From: Spinellus fusiger
Lineage: Eukaryota; Mucoromycota; Mucoromycetes; Mucorales; Phycomycetaceae
NCBI GenBank assembly: GCA_025094145.1
Contig: JALLLS010000030.1
Span: 186,001 to 250,000, forward strand
Reading direction: 5' to 3'
DNA: 64,000 nucleotides
The position numbers were made by a program, and so were the translations under genes. Positions within the stretch are counted from its first letter, which is position 1, and each line of letters starts with the position of its first letter. Shown in pieces: positions 23,829-34,156 of this stretch. The notes under the pieces were generated by a model that saw only the letters and a program-made list of their open reading frames with translations, did no database searches and was not told where the DNA came from.

Positions 23829-24216
23829 ACAGCAGCAGCAACATCATCAGCATCAGCATCAGCATCAGCATCAGCAACAACAACACCAACAACACCAACA
23901 CCAACACCAGCAAGGCCACCAGCGCCAACAATCACATCCTCAACAGCAGCAACATCCTGGTATGCCAATGCATATGGCAATAGACCCCGCTGAGTGGGCA
24001 CGCGCCCGCTTCCACTCTTCTGCTAGTACTCACTCTCCAGTGACACACGAACACCCTCAGCATTCTCAGCCGAATCCTTACTTCTCCCAAGCCCCACCCA
24101 TGTCTTCGGCTGCACACCCACCCAGTGCCTACTCTGCCTCAAACGTATCCCCAACACCTTACGGCTCTCGCAAGTACAGTGCAGTCCCAAACATCGTAAA
24201 CCAGCAAATACCATAA
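21924..24216 (+). CDS. Ndt80/PhoG-family transcription factor with poly-Gln tract
   Basis: Sequence-specific transcription factor with an Ig-fold (s-type) DNA-binding domain; relatives control meiosis (Ndt80) or starvation and autolysis responses (XprG, Vib-1). Four exons (21924-22090, 22272-22340, 22403-22645, 22731-24216) total 1,965 nt, giving 654 residues. The N-terminal 160 residues are Pro/Ser/Gln-rich. The DNA-binding domain spans about 130-330: LNVRIQSKMDRGFFLADNDW, TCYRRNYFQVSSAFTIHGGV, the NVSARVSNSDKKIELVQHTP stretch, NIVTFERIQFKTATANNGKR, QYYVCLVDLYVE and SAPLVVRGRSPGHY. After it comes a long disordered tail with HPHP repeats, a Gln run of over 20 coded by mixed CAG/CAA, and His-Gln repeats. 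The exon-3/exon-4 acceptor at 22730 is fixed by the LNVRIQ block; a nearer AG at 22665 would give a 20-nt intron and lose the frame. Meiotic versus starvation role is not resolvable. Confidence 0.94.
23742..23960 (+). repeat. coding CAG/CAA and CATCAG microsatellite
   Basis: Interrupted CAG/CAA codons (Gln), then CATCAG/CACCAA units (His-Gln), in the C-terminal tail of the Ndt80-family gene. The mixed codons damp slippage. The array leaves long open frames on the minus strand that are not genes. Confidence 0.93.
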
Positions 24217-26018
24217 AGATGTTTATTTTTCTATTCTTTATCCACCTCCTTTCCCATCTTTGTTTTATTCTTATTCTTATTCTATTATTTTCTATTCTAT
24301 TATTCTATGTACCTGTCATTTGCCTGTCTACCTTTTTTATTTTATTTTATCATCATCATTTACTCTGTACGCATCAACCTACAGATGATGTATTCTATTT
24401 CGAATACTGTCTTTTGCTTCTACGGTGGTTCTTTTATAGTTTTATTCTTATAGTTCCTCACTATGTAATTGTTGACTCTTTTTTTTTGTTTGTTCATGCT
24501 TATTTTCAATATAATCCATTTAAACTTGAACAAATGTTGAGAGCATGACCGGCCTTACTTTAGGTTTGGTGTTTCTTGTTACAAGAAATTCATTTTATGG
24601 AAGAGATCTGTCAAGTAGGAAGAAGAACAGTGCGCAGTGCTACCCTCCAATTTTTTTTTTGCACAACAAGGCACAACACCATTACAATGATAGTGTAATG
24701 CATAAAGGAAAAAAAAAAGAGAGAGAGAGAGAAAAACCCTTGTTTGTGGGTTTTTTATTTTTTATTTTTTTTATTTTTGTTGGTATTGAACTCATTTTCA
24801 TGCCAAATAAAGGTATTTTGTGTTAGATGTCACTGATTTCTACTTGGGAGTATTCACTAAGTGTAGGACAAATCAATCAATATTTCATATCTTATTTGTT
24901 GATGCTCTTTTTTAAATTGAAAAATAACAGGACTCGTTACGTTAGAAAAGGACGGTTGGATATATCTAAAAAGAGAAAGTAGATCGACAGATGGGTTAAG
25001 AGAATTCACATCCGGTGAGGGGAAAGAAAAGAAAAAAGATGGTCTTGAGTGATAATAGGATTGGAAGGGTAAGTTATGTTGAAGGAGAATTAGATGACTA
25101 TTATCACCATGACTACATTTAATATGTGTATTTCCATGGCAACAACTACTAGTAGTCAATGGTCAATGGTCAATGGTATATAATAATAACACTCATTACT
25201 CTAGTACTAATTAAAACACTACTAATTCTACCAATACCATGACTAATTCTACCAATGCCATTGCTAATACTTATCATACCACTACCACCACTACTACTAC
25301 TCATGACTGTGGTAGAAAGATCTATGGGCCATGCTATTGGAGTCATAGGAACAGTAGAAAGAGAAAGACATCCCTTGTCTAGAATGAAGATAAAATGAAA
25401 ATAAAAAGAGGGGGCACGTTAGTAGTTTCCCTTAGCAATGGTACTGCATCTCACAAGCTACTAATAGACGGACAGTAAAGAATGACTTGCACATCTGTCA
25501 TTATGATTACTCTTGTTATTGGACCCCATTTACGCTGAATAAAGTAAGTTTTTTCATCCATGCCTGTTTTTATCACATGCAGGACCCAATGACAGCATAG
25601 ACCCACCAATAACAGCCAAGGGTGCCAAATGGATACTTTCTTGTACATATCCTATGAATGAGCAATCTACTCTCTACACTCCCAGTTTATATAGATATAG
25701 ATATACAAATATAGATATAGATATACAAATATAGATATAGATATACAAATATAGATATATAATACAAATAAAATAGCCATTCCTGTGCAGTAAGATGAGC
25801 AAGAAAAGAAGGAGGATGATTTCTCTCAAGTAGAATGTGTCGTGGGACTGGCATCAAATGAATTCTCCAGAGTGTGTGATACTAGTCACTAGAACAAGTC
25901 ACATATGTCTTTGTATAGGGATCCCACCCACAAGGCCCTATAGGACTGCTACTCTGTACAGGGACTGTTGGTAGTGAGAAAGCAGACCTCCTCCTCATAC
26001 CCAAGCACCTAAACACCT
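24217..26018. other. intergenic region
   Basis: About 1.8 kb. The first 300 bp are T-rich 3' flank. Short tracts include poly-T (24651-24659), GA repeats (24719-24730) and a 20-bp minisatellite (25689-25761). A 65-codon open frame on minus at 25451-25648 has no supporting splice partners or recognised motif. The last 200 bp before 26019 are presumed thioredoxin reductase promoter. Confidence 0.55.
25689..25761. repeat. 20-bp AT-rich minisatellite
   Basis: Three and a half direct copies of ATATAGATATAGATATACAA, upstream of the thioredoxin reductase gene. The copies are near-identical, suggesting recent expansion. Confidence 0.88.
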
Positions 26019-27349
26019 ATGCTCTCTCAGCACATAAGAACCGGTGTCTCCTTGTCTCGCACTGTGTCTCCTGTGTCCCGGCGTACTCTTTCTTCTTCAT
26101 CTTTTCTCATGGCACCTTCTCATCGTAAGGTTACTATTATTGGCTCAGGTCCTGCTGGTAAGTATCTTTGCAACAACAGAAAAGAAGAGAAAGTCGGCTA
26201 TGCATCATAAATGAGTATAGAATGGACTTGTGCTTAATAATAAAAACATACTAGGCCACACTGCTGCTATTTACTTGGCCCGTGCCAACCTCACACCTCA
26301 TATGTTTGAGGGAATGATGGCCAATGGATTTGCACCGGGAGGACAGCTCACCACGACAACTGACGTCGAGAACTTCCCTGGATTTCCTCAAGGTGTTATG
26401 GGAGGCGAATTAATGGAGAAGATGCGTGAACAGTCTGTGCGCTTTGGTACTACCATTGAGACAGAGACCATCACTCGTCTCGACTGCTCCTCACGTCCCT
26501 TTAAGCTGTGGCGTGAGGGATCAGAGTCAAAGGACGAGCCCACAGACACCACCGATGCATTGATCATTGCCACAGGTGCTTCTGCCAAGCGCATGCATCT
26601 ACCAGGAGAAGATGTCTACTGGCAACGTGGTATTTCTGCCTGTGCTGTGTGTGATGGTGCTGTTCCCATCTTCCGCAACAAGCCCTTGGTGGTCGTAGGA
26701 GGAGGTGATTCAGCAGCAGAAGAGGCTATTTACCTGACAAAATGTAAGTGGATCTCATCTTGGAAGAGGACCTGTGATTATTTACCCTTTTCTTTTTCTT
26801 TTTTTCTTTCTTTCTTCTTACCAAGATGGATCTCATGTCCATGTTCTTGTCCGTCGTGATAAGCTTCGTGCTTCCAAAGTCATGGCGAACCGTCTCTTGA
26901 AACATCCAAAGGTCACTGTCCACTTTAACACCGTACCAGTCCAAGCCCTGGGAAATGGAAAGCTCCTCCAGTCCATCTCTACCAAAAACACAGCTACAGG
27001 AGAACCAGGCACAGTCGAGGCCAATGGACTGTTCTATGCTATTGGACACACTCCTTCTACCTTGCTCGTAAAGGGTCTGGTGGATTTGGATGCCGATGGC
27101 TATATCAAGACAATTCCTGGCTCATCAGAAACCAATGTTCCTGGATTGTTTGCTGCAGGCGATGTTCAAGATAAGCGCTATCGCCAAGCCGTTACTAGTG
27201 CAGGCTCTGGCTGCATGGCTGCATTGGATGCTGAGCGTTACCTGAGTGAGATTGAATCTGAGATTGAAACCGACTCTACACATGGTGAGCAGCCTGATAA
27301 TAGCAGACTGCACTCAGATCTGAGTATTAAAACAAGATCAAATCTATAA
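26019..27349 (+). CDS. TRR1: thioredoxin reductase (low-Mr, fungal/bacterial type) with possible mitochondrial presequence
   Basis: NADPH-dependent flavoenzyme that reduces thioredoxin. Three exons (26019-26157, 26255-26743, 26826-27349; 1,152 nt) give 383 residues. The order is textbook: FAD motif [39 protein letters not shown], the redox CxxC in [18 protein letters not shown] motif [15 protein letters not shown], and C-terminal [20 protein letters not shown]. Residues 1-30 are rich in Ser, Arg and Thr without acidic residues, as in mitochondrial presequences, and a second in-frame ATG at 26109 (MAPSHRK) begins the usual cytosolic protein. One gene may therefore supply two compartments; this is inference. 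The C-terminal 30 residues are a hydrophilic extension beyond the usual end. An AATAAA follows at 27403. Confidence 0.96.
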
Positions 27350-27931
27350 AGCTTATTTTACTATCTAACATGAGTGTCCATTTTAGAAAAAGTAATCATC
27401 ATAATAAAAGGTTGTTGCTGTTGCTGCTGCTGTTGCTGTCGCTTTTGTAAAGAAGAGACTTCAAAAATAGAAAGTCACTTGGAATAGAAGAAAGTCTTAA
27501 AGATGTTATGTATTGGTCTCTCTCCCTTGAATCAATAGAAGAAAAGGTGTAACCTACCTATTAAAAATGCATTGTAGAAAAAAGAAAAAAGAAAAAAGTA
27601 GGTAACTATGAGCACAAGAAGAAGAAAAAGAAAAGCTAGAACGCCAATGTACCAATGAATTACTTGTTAAGGTCAATCACTAAAGAGTGAAGTGATATTT
27701 CTTTTTCAAGGTAAAAGTATTATTCTATTGCTATCTATTGATCTATTGACATTGATCTCTCTCTATCTGTATTTAAAACCTTGCTGTATTGACTTGTATT
27801 TTCTGTAAATTACAGTACCATGAGGGATAGAATGCAATGGAAACACCTTTTCAGTGTTGATTACTATTACTATTACTATTACTATTACTATTACTATTAC
27901 TATTACTATTACTATTACTATTACTATTATA

Positions 27932-27962
<31 letters not shown>

Positions 27963-28936
27963 TATTACTATTATTATTTTAAATAAGTGATATTCTCTTA
28001 TTCATATTATTATCCTAATAAAGAAAAGAAAAAAGTCCAATGCTTATTTTCTTCTCTTGGCTAGGTACATTTGCATGTGTCTCTCCATCCAAGTACCACC
28101 ACCCCATGGATAGATAGATGAATTGTTTCAGAAAAGCACTCACTAGCCAAACTACAAAAGAGTAAGGATTTCTATGGCCTTGGTGTGGAAAAAGAAAGAA
28201 AGAAAGAAAAAACATGCCAAAGCATCACGTTACTGTGCAAATTGTGTAGCAGAAAGAATGTGCTTTTCACGCTAAAAGATCGTTCAAGATCAACTAAGCA
28301 TTGCAAGGCCTTTTTCTACTGATGATTTGTCTCCCTTTTCAGAGGATACTTTATTGTAAAAATAAATAAATAAATACATACATAAAAAAGACAGTCTGCT
28401 ACCTCGTTCTTGACGGTTCTGTTTCTCTGTTTCTCATTACCATTGGAATAGCAGCAGTAGCCAACTCATTTATTGTATTTATTTTTGGTAGAATTCCCAT
28501 CAATGGTAGTGTCTTCCTTTTATTGCTATTATGCTTATTCCCGTGTTTTACCTGTGTTTTTACTATTACTAGGATTAGTATAATTACTAGGATTAGTACT
28601 AGTGTATTTTCTCCTGTGAAAAAATATTTGTTTTGTAATTTATATTGCCTATTTCTCTTTTATCTGTACTGATAGGACCTAGCTTAAATGAAAATAAAAT
28701 AAAATTGATGCACTTCTTCATGTGATGAGAAAGTAATAGGGCATGAATGTTTCACTAGTGGGTATTAATGTTTAATAATAAGCAAACACACATTCTCTTG
28801 ATTGATTCCCAGCTAGCATAAGGTTTCTATTTAGTAATTCGAGACAATTGTGGAGAGGTATTTTTATTTTTTACATCTTCTCCAATCTACGCGCTTTTAA
28901 ATTCTGCATTTATTCCACTCTATTCATTTTTCTCTA
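27350..28936. other. intergenic region
   Basis: About 1.6 kb of AT-rich DNA. It holds the thioredoxin reductase 3' UTR (AATAAA at 27403, then a GTTGCTGCT tract), and an ATTACT/ATT microsatellite at 27862-27980. A 66-codon minus frame at 28015-28215 has no family features. The region just before 28937 is CT-rich and is presumed promoter. No gene is supported. Confidence 0.55.
27862..27980. repeat. (ATTACT)n/(ATT)n microsatellite
   Basis: About 120 bp of ATTACT hexamers passing into pure ATT/TTA triplets. It is one of the longest simple repeats in the window. Confidence 0.93.
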
Positions 28937-30619
28937 ATGAAAGCACACCACTTTAGAGCAGTAGGGGTCATTGTATTCATTGTCTCTGCCTGGATTCAAT
29001 CCGCAATAGCTGATGAGGGGAGAGATGCCTTCACATTAAAAGAAAAGGGTTCATTGCCGGACACGGAGGCCCTTCCACCAGGTGGAGTGACGGAGAAAGA
29101 TAGCCACACTGTCCCTGCACATAGCATGGCGGAAGATATCTTGGGTTCTATAGGCAATCCTGGCATCAGACACACAGTATCAAAGGCAGCCCCACCAGTG
29201 CCATTGGAGCCATCCGTCCCCATGCTATCCGAGCCACGGGTACGATCAGTACAATCAGAACAAATGTCCATAGACAGCACTATTCTTAGACACTATATGA
29301 GCGACGACAAAGAAGAGGCTTTCAGTGTATTGGACGAGATGGAAACTCAGTTGGAGGATGCTGGCGAAGAGGAAGAATTAATAGACAGTGAATTGGAATT
29401 GGAAATGAATGACGATGAACAAGACAATGAAAATAGGCTTACAGCCCTTCCACTACAAAAGAAGACTGATATTGAAAGTCTGTATAACTCCATCTTAAAC
29501 AACGAAGAACCTGACTCCACATGGCCATTGGATTCTACACTTCTTGATAGATCCTCTGCCATAAAAGGACATTTAGAGGCTAAAGTCTCTTGGACAAGAT
29601 CCCCTAAGACAGATATAGAAATACAGCCAGATATCTCTGAATCAGGAAGTCTACGAGAACAGTCCAAAAAAGGCAATCACTTGCCTGCTATCTGTTACGA
29701 CACTATAGGCCATCCACTATCACAGCATGATACTGAGATTAAAAATACCATGGAATCTGTCATTACCATGGAAACTACCCAAGACAGTGAAAATGAACTG
29801 CAGAGACATCCAGAACATGTCCTTGTCTCGTTCAACTACACCATTTCAGAGCCTGCTGATTCCGGGAATTTCCATGGCTCTGTTCCAGAAGGGATTCCCT
29901 ACCCTCCTGCCTACGATGCCTGTCTTGGTTTAGGATGTAGCGGTCTGCTTCTGTTTTTACTGATGTTTCTACACCGCAGTTCCAAGCAGAATGTAAGTCA
30001 TCTTCAAGGGTGGGTGGGCATGGAGAAATGTCTCCAATGGGAAATGGCCCGAGGTAGAAGGAAAAAGAGAGAAAGAGAGAACACAAGAAAAGGTCAATGC
30101 TGATCATTCATTCTGAGTCAGCAAGGACAGAGAAGTGATAGTTGGCGCTATCAACACTCCAAAGAGGAAAAGATTCTCCCGGTAAGGAAATCAAGATAAA
30201 TAAAACTGAAACATTTCTCCTTTTTGAGTGACTCATTTCTCTGGTGTCTTTTTATTTATCTTTTTATTTATCTTTTTATGACTTATGAAAATTACAAAAT
30301 TACACTAGATTCATGTCAAAGGTAAAAGATTAAAATTCTGTTGTGATTTTAAATCTTCTTTTACGAATATGTAGATGTGTCCCCCCGAATTATACCCTTT
30401 TCTGTAGCACCCATCAATCTTTCAAATGCAAGAGTTCTCACTATGGAAGGGGGTAGACACAAGAGTTTTTCCATTGGGTATCCTCACACCAAGCCAAGGC
30501 CAAGTAGTGGTCATGTACGCCACATGTCATTAGGCTCCAGTATTCCAACCCTCCATGATCCCAAGCTGGCCTTGTGTCCTACATGGAAGACTGTAGAGAG
30601 GGACGACAAGTATAACTGA
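28937..30619 (+). CDS. unrecognised type I single-pass membrane protein
   Basis: I do not recognise a family. An N-terminal signal sequence (AVGVIVFIVSAWIQSAIADE, cleavage likely after AIA) leads an acidic, Ser/Glu-rich ectodomain of about 300 residues with an acidic patch near residues 135-160 and one Asn-glycosylation site near the membrane (NYTI). A single membrane helix (CLGLGCSGLLLFLLMFLHRS, about 328-347) is followed by a cytosolic tail. The tail depends on splicing: exons 28937-29992, 30122-30181 (or from 30131), a 13-nt exon 30309-30321, and 30375-30619; total 1,374 nt, giving 457 residues. Without the 13-nt exon the tail ends or shifts frame. The tail is basic with Ser/His/Pro clusters (KSFSIGYPHTKPRPSSGHVR) that look like phosphosites. 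A simpler reading ends in the first intron at 30103. Function unknown; a surface sensor or adhesion protein is only a guess. Confidence 0.68.
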
Positions 30620-32645
30620 GAGTGGCACAAGTACAGATGTAGAGGGCATTAGCACTGATTCTGCTCTAACATTTTACTGACCCTCTTTTTCTCTCTTGAA
30701 AACCAATATCTATTCATCTCCATGTATTCATACTATTCTAAAGAATGACGCTGATAAAGAACACATTCTACTTTCTAGTGGTAGCCTCATTCCTATAATT
30801 ATAGAATTTCATAGAGGTATTCCTTACTCATACAAAAAAAAAAAAGTTAAAAAGTCACTCATTTTCTCTTGAATGATTAAGAAAGTAGTCCTAGCTCTAT
30901 TTAAAATGATGTTCATAGTCATATACAGACTCCTATTAAAGCTCCTATTCAAGTTCAAGATTAAATTCACACTCTAACAGTTAAGTATTCCCTTTTTTTT
31001 ACTGTGTTCAAGAATCATTACTGACTTGTGTTTCCTGAGAAGAAAAAAGGTTAAAAAGCACTCTTTAAAAGTCAGACAGCAACGATTGAGCTTGGACTGT
31101 TTACCCACGTAATCTCGCACTTTGTTACTTGTTTCCGACAAACTCCACTCTATTCTCTCGTGTGTTCCCTTGTTAAAGTTAGCTTTAGATCTTGATAAGC
31201 CATGTTAAGCAGACTGTTAGCTAAACTAGAACAACAATGCGATGATGAAAGAAGGATTCTGTCTTTACCATCAGATGAAATACTTGGAGTGAATCCTTTC
31301 TTTGTGTTTATTTTATCAGTGCAAAGAGTCATGGAGTAAATATCGTGAATTGCCTTGTTCAATGATGGCCCTCGCTCGGGTTCTATTCTGATTGGCTGAC
31401 TCATCGCCCAACAGGTGAAATATAGATTTTTGTGATCCCATTTGTACATCCCATCACCACGGGAGAAGGTTCAATGGCAAAACAGAAGGTTTTGTATTCT
31501 TTTACAATGTAGGAATAATTCTACTGTTTCTTTATCCATTTTAGTTTTGAAGTAGTCCATAGCATAGGGCCTATCTATAGTAGATTTGATGTATTTTAGA
31601 GAATAAAGATGACTGATACCTATCTCAAAGGCACCTATTCACTGTTCTCTTGCTCTCTATTTGCTGAGATTCTAATTTAGTCAGCATGGGATTCTAATTG
31701 TGTTTATTCTGTTTGGATCTATTCTTTACAGGAGATGGCAGTCTGTCATTTGTTTCTACGTGTAGCATGAATAGTAGAACAGTGCAGTGGTAGAACAGTG
31801 CAGTAGTAGAACAGTGCAGTAGTAGAACAGTGCAGTAGTAGAACAGTGCAATAACAACAACGATCTGTCTTACTCTGTCTTACTTTGCACTATGAAAACA
31901 CAAGCCATTGACCCAGATATCTTTTGCAAGGGTCTCAGTGTGACTTGTTCACAAATTCCAAAGACAGTCTCCAACACGAATTAAGTAACGGATGAACTAT
32001 TGACAGAACATACCACACACTCTGTATGTATTCTGTAGCCTATTTCACAATAGTTTATAGGGAAATGAACAGTTCATTTAGATCGGATAGATTCACCATG
32101 ACGTACAAGTACACATCTACTCATGTAACTATTCATATAAGATAGAAAACAATAAATACAATAAATGCAATAACAGCACATTAGATTCTCTTCTAATAAT
32201 CCTACACTATGGAAGAATGTACATTCTCTTTATGCTTTCTATTCTCTTGTACACTAAAGAACAAGATGCCTGTATTCTATTTAAGGTGGCGAAGGATAGG
32301 TTAGGAAGGACCCTTAGCATAAAGAACAGAGTACTGTTTATGTAATCATACATGGAAACAGGTACAAATGTATTTATTCTAATGACTGTTTTCTCTGATA
32401 TTCTATAAGAGAAAAATACAATCGACCTATTCACTCATCATTACAGGCAACGCATTTGCCTATGGATTTCCAGTAGAAGACCCAGTAGTAACCAACAGCA
32501 GGCTGCTTTTTTTTTTACTCAGATAGAACTCTGTGACTGTGAATGAATGACTTCTTTTTCTTTCATTTTTTTTTCCATCTAAAATCGACGTCTATTTTGA
32601 GAGTAATTTTATCTTTACAGACCCATTCTCATAATCACTTCTTCA
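30620..32645. other. intergenic region
   Basis: About 2 kb with no supported gene. The open frames at 31150-31449 and 32207-32434 (minus) show no family motif or splice structure. A 16-bp minisatellite lies at 31774-31850. The run up to 32645 includes T-rich tracts (32511-32519; 32562-32575), the presumed promoter of the haem lyase gene. Confidence 0.55.
31774..31850. repeat. 16-bp minisatellite
   Basis: Nearly five direct copies of GTAGAACAGTGCAGTA, the first with a G at the last position. It is not AT-rich, unlike its surroundings. It lies between two genes and overlaps no coding frame. Confidence 0.92.
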
Positions 32646-33494
32646 ATGACATCTCCTCCAAGCCAACCACCACAGGAAACTGAACTAAATCTTCCTCCAG
32701 GACACCCTATGCCTGAACCCGGAAAGAGATTTCCTTCTGGATGCCCAATGAATAACGCATCCACCCCACCTGTCACTGATAAGCTGAATGAGCTTAACAT
32801 GATACCCAACCTTACACAGCAAAAGCAGAGCGATCAGACCATAGAACTCCCAACAGAACGCACTCTCTCTTCTATTCCAAAATTAAAAGGCTCTGATGAT
32901 AAGTGGGAGTATCCTAGTCCACAGCAATTCTACAATGCTCTTAGACGCAAGGGCTGGGAAACACCCGAGGAACATGTGGAGACTATGGTGGATATCCATA
33001 ACTTCTTGAATGAAGAAGCATGGAATGAGGTGTTGAAATGGGAATCCAGGTTTAACAGGTAAATTCACAGAGAAGAAAAACACAGTCTAATCGTATGGGG
33101 TATCTAGTGAATGCAAAGAGACTCCTTATCTTTCTCACTTCCAAGGAAGACCCCAAGACATGTCTCCCAAGGCTAGATGGCATACATTCTTTGGGTAAGT
33201 GCTAATAACAAAAAGAAAAGAAAAGAGAAAAACAGACCGTAACTGTGCTATCGTAGTGCACCAAAGCCTTTTGATCGTCATGATTGGTATATCAACAAGT
33301 GTGGAAATCAGAGACGCTATGTGATTGATTACTATGAGGCCCCTGAAGAAGTGCCTGGGGTGCCTGTTTTTCACTTGGATATTCGTCCTGCTGTGGACAG
33401 TCCTGAGGCTGCCTTCCACCGATTGAAGCAGGCTGCCCAAGATAAATGGTCGCAGTGGTTTTCTTCTGCTTCTGCTTCTACATCAAACTCATAG
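32646..33494 (+). CDS. CYC3: holocytochrome c synthase (cytochrome c haem lyase)
   Basis: Mitochondrial intermembrane-space enzyme that attaches haem to the CxxCH of apocytochrome c. Three exons (32646-33058, 33108-33194, 33257-33494; 738 nt) give 245 residues. Core blocks are RTLSSIPKL, WEYPSPQQFYNALRRKGW, the haem-ligand region VDIHNFLNEEAWNEVLKWE, GRPQDMSPKARWHTFFG, PFDRHDWYINKCG, YVIDYYEAPEEVPG and FHLDIRPAVDSPEAAFHRLK. The second exon must start at 33108, since this restores ECKETPYLSHFQGRPQDMSP; a nearer AG at 33145 would introduce a stop. The N-terminal Cys-Pro haem-regulatory motifs are weak: one CPM (GCPMNN) and one HPM (GHPMPE) where CPV would be expected. Whether it serves cytochrome c, c1 or both cannot be told from sequence. 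Confidence 0.94.
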
Positions 33495-34156
33495 ACCCAT
33501 AGGCCCATTTCTGCATTCTTGTGTATTTCTCCAAATACTTTTCACTTGAGGTCTGTATGTAGAAAAGCACACTAGAAAAGGCCTTGTTCACGTTGTTTGT
33601 TCATTTTGTTTGTTCATTTTGTTTGTTTGTTTTGTTTGTTTTCTATTTGTTTATCCTACTATTCTAGATTCACTGTTCTTTTATATTCTTCTGTTCTTAT
33701 TCTTATTCTTAATAGAAAACACTACTGTTAAATCACTGCAAGTATCAATTACTAAAGGAGAGATGTCTCCTATAGGATGATGTGCCATAGAAAAGGCAAG
33801 AGAAGGAGAGAGAGAGAGAGAGTAGTAGTCATAGATACCTTAGCCATAATAGCAGTCATAGATAATCATAATAACAGTAATGGCTATGCTTCTCTACCCT
33901 CTGCAATTTAAGCATAAACACCCTCTTTTATATATATATATACATACATGATTAGCTTATACATGAGAATAAACACTCCCCCACCTTCTCTTCTTCTTTC
34001 TCTTTTCCATCTCTGCCTTGATGACAAGTGCAGTATTGACTCATTGACTTTTGCTCATGTAAATTTAAGTTACACACAGTCACACTTCTACAATTCCACA
34101 CCAAAAATCTTTATTTGCTTGAACTCCTGTTTGTCCAAGTAGAACACAAAGAAGCC
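33495..34156. other. intergenic region
   Basis: About 660 bp between two genes on the same strand. It has TTCATTTTGTTTG-type repeats (33596-33650), GA repeats (33806-33821) and a TA run (33930-33940). It holds the haem lyase terminator region and the Rrp4 promoter; no gene is seen. Confidence 0.55.

Noticed and set aside
23065..24001. Long minus-strand open frames (up to 263 codons) opposite the Ndt80-family gene
   Set aside because: They are shadows of the Gln/His/Pro codons and read as Ala/Val/Leu or Asp-Ala-Asp runs; no domain, no splice sites, and the plus strand is a clear gene.
25451..25648. 65-codon minus-strand frame starting MYKKVSIWHPWLLLVG
   Set aside because: Has one hydrophobic segment but no splice partner, homology signal or promoter feature I can identify; could be a small protein, but unsupported.
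28015..28215. 66-codon hydrophobic minus-strand frame near 28.1 kb
   Set aside because: No family, no conserved motif; ends in a T/A-rich tract and is likely chance.
31150..31449. 99-codon minus-strand frame in the 30.6-32.6 kb gap
   Set aside because: No family resemblance, no introns, no repeat or regulatory context; length is within what chance gives in this composition.
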